Assembly: GCF_000315055.1 (NCBI RefSeq)
Contig: NZ_BAER01000015.1
Coordinates: 1 to 64,000 of the forward strand
Source: Paraglaciecola polaris LMG 21857
GTDB taxonomy: Bacteria; Pseudomonadota; Gammaproteobacteria; Enterobacterales; Alteromonadaceae
Direction of reading: 5' to 3'
Length of the DNA stretch: 64,000 bases
A model generated the notes under the pieces. The model was not told where the DNA came from. It worked only from the letters and a program-made list of their open reading frames with translations, and searched no databases. The translations under genes were made by a program, and so were the position numbers. The first letter of the stretch is position 1. Each line of letters begins with the position of its first letter. Below are positions 61,999-64,000 of this stretch, piece after piece.

Positions 61999-63171
61999 TT
62001 AATTCTCAAAAGAGCCTTTTTTTATTATTTCGTTAGCAAAAATATGCCATTGCCCTTGGGCCATGACGTGGTTAATACGGTTTGCTTGATCTAACACGAT
62101 CAAGTCAGCATCACTGCCTATGTTTAAGTTGCCTTTGTGGGCAAAATTCAGTAACGCTGCCACGTTACTGGTGAAAAAGGGCAAAAAGCGTTCAAGGTTA
62201 ATGCCGTCGTCAAGTAACTGATAAAACACCTCTGTCATTGACGTTGAGCTGGCGAAGTCCATTTTGGTCATGTGACCGTGATGATCGAAACAAGGCAGGC
62301 AGCCGCCGCCATCAGAACTAATTGTTAGCTTATCTTGGGGGAAATCCCCTTGCATATAACGCAGTAACGCCGCGGCGGGTTCGTAACCTACATCGCCGGT
62401 TTCAAAGGCAGTTACGTCTATCCAACAACCTAATTTTGTGAGCTCACATGCTTCATCAAAGAGTTCTCGACGACGATTTACATGAGTCGGATTGTACGTT
62501 CTGGCTGGGATTTCAGCACTGGCAATCGCTTCTCGAACCAAGGATAAACCTCGTTCACCATCACCGAGATGCAAATGTATTATCCCTGCTTTCCCTGTCA
62601 TTAAACGGGCGACATGGGCTTCAGATGCGATTTTAAGTAATTCATTTAAAGTCGGTTGACTAGAGCGATGGTCACTAATAGCCAACTCACCCACGCCTAT
62701 AATTGGGTCGATAAAGACAATATCAGATTTCACTGATCCGGTTAGCGTGGTCGGAGGTAAATGATAACCACCAGTATAACAATACGCAGACAGACCTTCT
62801 TCCCGTAAGGCATAAACTTGTGCCAACAAGGAGGCCGTAGTACGGGTGAGGTCGTCGGTACCCAATAAACCTAAAACGGTGGTCACACCTGCTCGAGTGA
62901 ATTGGCTCAGTGGCACAGGCGGCACACGTGTTGCAAAACCAGCCTCGCCGCCACCACCTGTAATGTGGGTATGGGCATCGATAAAGCCTGGGATCACGGT
63001 TTGACCTTCAACGTCTATGACTTGCACGTTTAACTCTGCGCTTAATACCGGCACAGTATCACCGACGTATACGACTTTTCCGCCAGCAAGCAGCAAGTGT
63101 TTTCGCCCCTTGGCCTCAGGAGCGAATAACATGGCATTTTTAATCAGTGTGATGGCAGGGGATTGATTCAC
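61999..63171 (-). CDS. iadA: Isoaspartyl dipeptidase
   Basis: The 390-residue metal-dependent amidohydrolase cleaves beta-aspartyl dipeptides. The metal-binding 'GFIDAHTHITGGGGEAGFATR' puts His67 and His69 as ligands and the GGGGE loop is typical of IadA. Later His residues lie in 'IHLHLGDGERGL' and 'YNPTHVNRRRELF', and an Asp in 'TISSDGGGCLP'. In this setting it would split the beta-Asp-Arg released by cyanophycinase into aspartate and arginine. It is the first gene of the unit with cphB, starting at ATG 63171. Degradation and synthesis genes are next to each other but separated by a terminator. Confidence 0.94.
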   Translation of the reverse strand: MNQSPAITLIKNAMLFAPEAKGRKHLLLAGGKVVYVGDTVPVLSAELNVQVIDVEGQTVIPGFIDAHTHITGGGGEAGFATRVPPVPLSQFTRAGVTTVLGLLGTDDLTRTTASLLAQVYALREEGLSAYCYTGGYHLPPTTLTGSVKSDIVFIDPIIGVGELAISDHRSSQPTLNELLKIASEAHVARLMTGKAGIIHLHLGDGERGLSLVREAIASAEIPARTYNPTHVNRRRELFDEACELTKLGCWIDVTAFETGDVGYEPAAALLRYMQGDFPQDKLTISSDGGGCLPCFDHHGHMTKMDFASSTSMTEVFYQLLDDGINLERFLPFFTSNVAALLNFAHKGNLNIGSDADLIVLDQANRINHVMAQGQWHIFANEIIKKGSFEN

Positions 63172-63355
63172 CGGAACTCTTAATGGGGATACCTGAATAA
63201 TCGTGATCCTAAAGCACCCGCTCTGGATAACAAAGACATTTGTGTGAGTTTAGTGACAAATAGCGTAATCAGCCAAAATTGACCCTAGCAACCGCTATAC
63301 TTCACTGGTTCAGGCTAGGCTATTAGCGGCGTAACGCTAAGTTGCGCAGACGCTT

Positions 63356-64000
63356 CTATTTCATCGCATCACGTATGTTTTTTGTGCCCAGCGCCTTGCG
63401 CAAACGTTCAATGCCTTGTTCGTCAGGTATACCAAAACGCAGAGCATTTCCTTCGTCGCATAGGCGCACGTATATTCCCTGCTTACATAGGGCGTCAAAT
63501 AGCGCTGGAGCGTGGGCAGTTAACAAGGTTTTAAATAAAGTAGTGCCCTGCACCGGGACGTTAAATATGGTGGTTAATACATTATGCAATACTTCGCTTA
63601 AGTTATTTAATACCTCCCGCTGTGCGTGCTGCCAATGTTTATCAGCTAAGGCTTGTGCGCCAACGTATTGTGCTGGGCCATTGACAGACCACGGACCTAG
63701 GGCATGCATAATGAGCGTTAGCCAATCGTCGCTGGCTATCACAAACCCGAGTCTTATCCCTGCTAAGCCAAAGAACTTGCCGACTGAGCGTAAGATAAGC
63801 AGTGCGTCTTGATTTATTTGCTTATGCGTGGTGTTTGCGCTTAATAATGGGGCCATTGAATGTTCTGGCGTGGCATCCATAAAGGCTTCGTCAATAATCA
63901 ACAGGCCATTTTTAACACTTATCATCTGAAGCAAGTTGGTTAATTGGGCGCTTGTGTGCAGTTTTCCAGAAGGATTATTGGGGTTAATAATAAGTACTAT
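63356..64000 (-). CDS. cobD: CobD/CobC-type L-threonine-O-3-phosphate decarboxylase (5' part beyond window)
   Basis: The frame is open to the right edge, so its N-terminus is outside the window; 214 C-terminal residues are read. 'VLIINPNNPSGKLHT' at the edge and 'LLIIDEAFMD' are PLP aminotransferase blocks, 'ILRSVGKFFGLAGIRLGFVIA' holds the Schiff-base Lys, and 'HALGPWSVNGPAQYVG' is the mark that separates CobD/CobC from histidinol-phosphate aminotransferase. It makes aminopropanol phosphate for the nucleotide loop of cobalamin. It is probably part of a cobalamin assembly cluster to the right and matches the BtuB-riboswitch evidence of corrinoid salvage in this organism. Confidence 0.82.
   Translation of the reverse strand: MVLIINPNNPSGKLHTSAQLTNLLQMISVKNGLLIIDEAFMDATPEHSMAPLLSANTTHKQINQDALLILRSVGKFFGLAGIRLGFVIASDDWLTLIMHALGPWSVNGPAQYVGAQALADKHWQHAQREVLNNLSEVLHNVLTTIFNVPVQGTTLFKTLLTAHAPALFDALCKQGIYVRLCDEGNALRFGIPDEQGIERLRKALGTKNIRDAMK

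Noticed and set aside
63342-63812. 156-codon plus-strand frame over the cobD-type gene
   Set aside because: Antisense shadow of the aminotransferase with its clear PLP motifs.
1-64000. CRISPR arrays, tRNA or rRNA genes, prophage or integrase genes
   Set aside because: I saw no regular spaced repeats, no tRNA cloverleaf, no rRNA segment and no phage or integrase genes; only the RAYT element is mobile.

Overview
The window looks like chromosomal DNA of a marine gammaproteobacterium of the Alteromonadales (Paraglaciecola, Glaciecola or Pseudoalteromonas type). The evidence is many large TonB-dependent receptors and algal-polysaccharide enzymes, a sodium:solute symporter used for sugar import, a CstA-type transporter, an FNR-like box at hemN, and moderate GC. 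The organism assignment is an inference from gene content, not from a search.

Region by region. (1) 1-15.9 kb is the end of an exopolysaccharide or surface-glycan cluster. It holds a polysaccharide pyruvyl transferase cut by the left edge, two OafA-type membrane O-acyltransferases, an MBOAT acyltransferase with an AlgJ-like partner broken by an in-frame stop, a large beta-helix lipoprotein, two GT4 glycosyltransferases and a membrane protein with three VanZ-like units. (2) 16-28.4 kb is mostly housekeeping or stress: a DUF5117/DUF4953-type zinc metalloprotease, a small STAS-like protein, hemN with a candidate FNR box, a conserved protein of unknown function, an ENPP-like phosphodiesterase, an exported catalase followed by an exported ankyrin protein, and CstA. 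(3) 28.4-33.5 kb has a BtuB-type receptor under a clear cobalamin riboswitch. A REP-associated tyrosine transposase element with terminal inverted repeats lies just upstream, followed by a double thioredoxin-fold isomerase-like protein. (4) 34-52 kb is a beta-mannan utilisation locus. It has a GH26 mannanase lipoprotein, a TonB-dependent receptor, a sulfatase, a mannose-isomerase-like AGE protein, a LacI regulator, an SSS symporter, a GH130 phosphorylase, a cellobiose/mannobiose 2-epimerase and a GH5 mannanase-like enzyme. Copies of the palindrome TGAACCGGTTCA sit in front of each transcription unit, twice as pairs exactly 54 bp apart, and define the regulon from sequence alone. (5) 52-56.5 kb is a GST, a PNPOx-flavoreductase-ferredoxin fusion and a DUF1348 protein, divergent from a LysR regulator. 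(6) 56.4-63.2 kb is a cyanophycin locus: isoaspartyl dipeptidase, cyanophycinase, cyanophycin synthetase and a second Mur-ligase protein resembling the C-terminal half of CphA. The right edge cuts a CobD/CobC-type aminotransferase.

How the mannan genes fit together (inference from families). GH26 and GH5 cut beta-1,4-mannan outside the cytoplasm. The TonB receptor and the SSS symporter carry oligosaccharides across the two membranes. The 2-epimerase turns mannobiose into mannosyl-glucose, and GH130 phosphorolyses this to mannose-1-phosphate and glucose. Free mannose goes to fructose through the AGE isomerase. The sulfatase in the same regulon suggests that a sulfated mannan, such as that of some green algae, may be a natural substrate.
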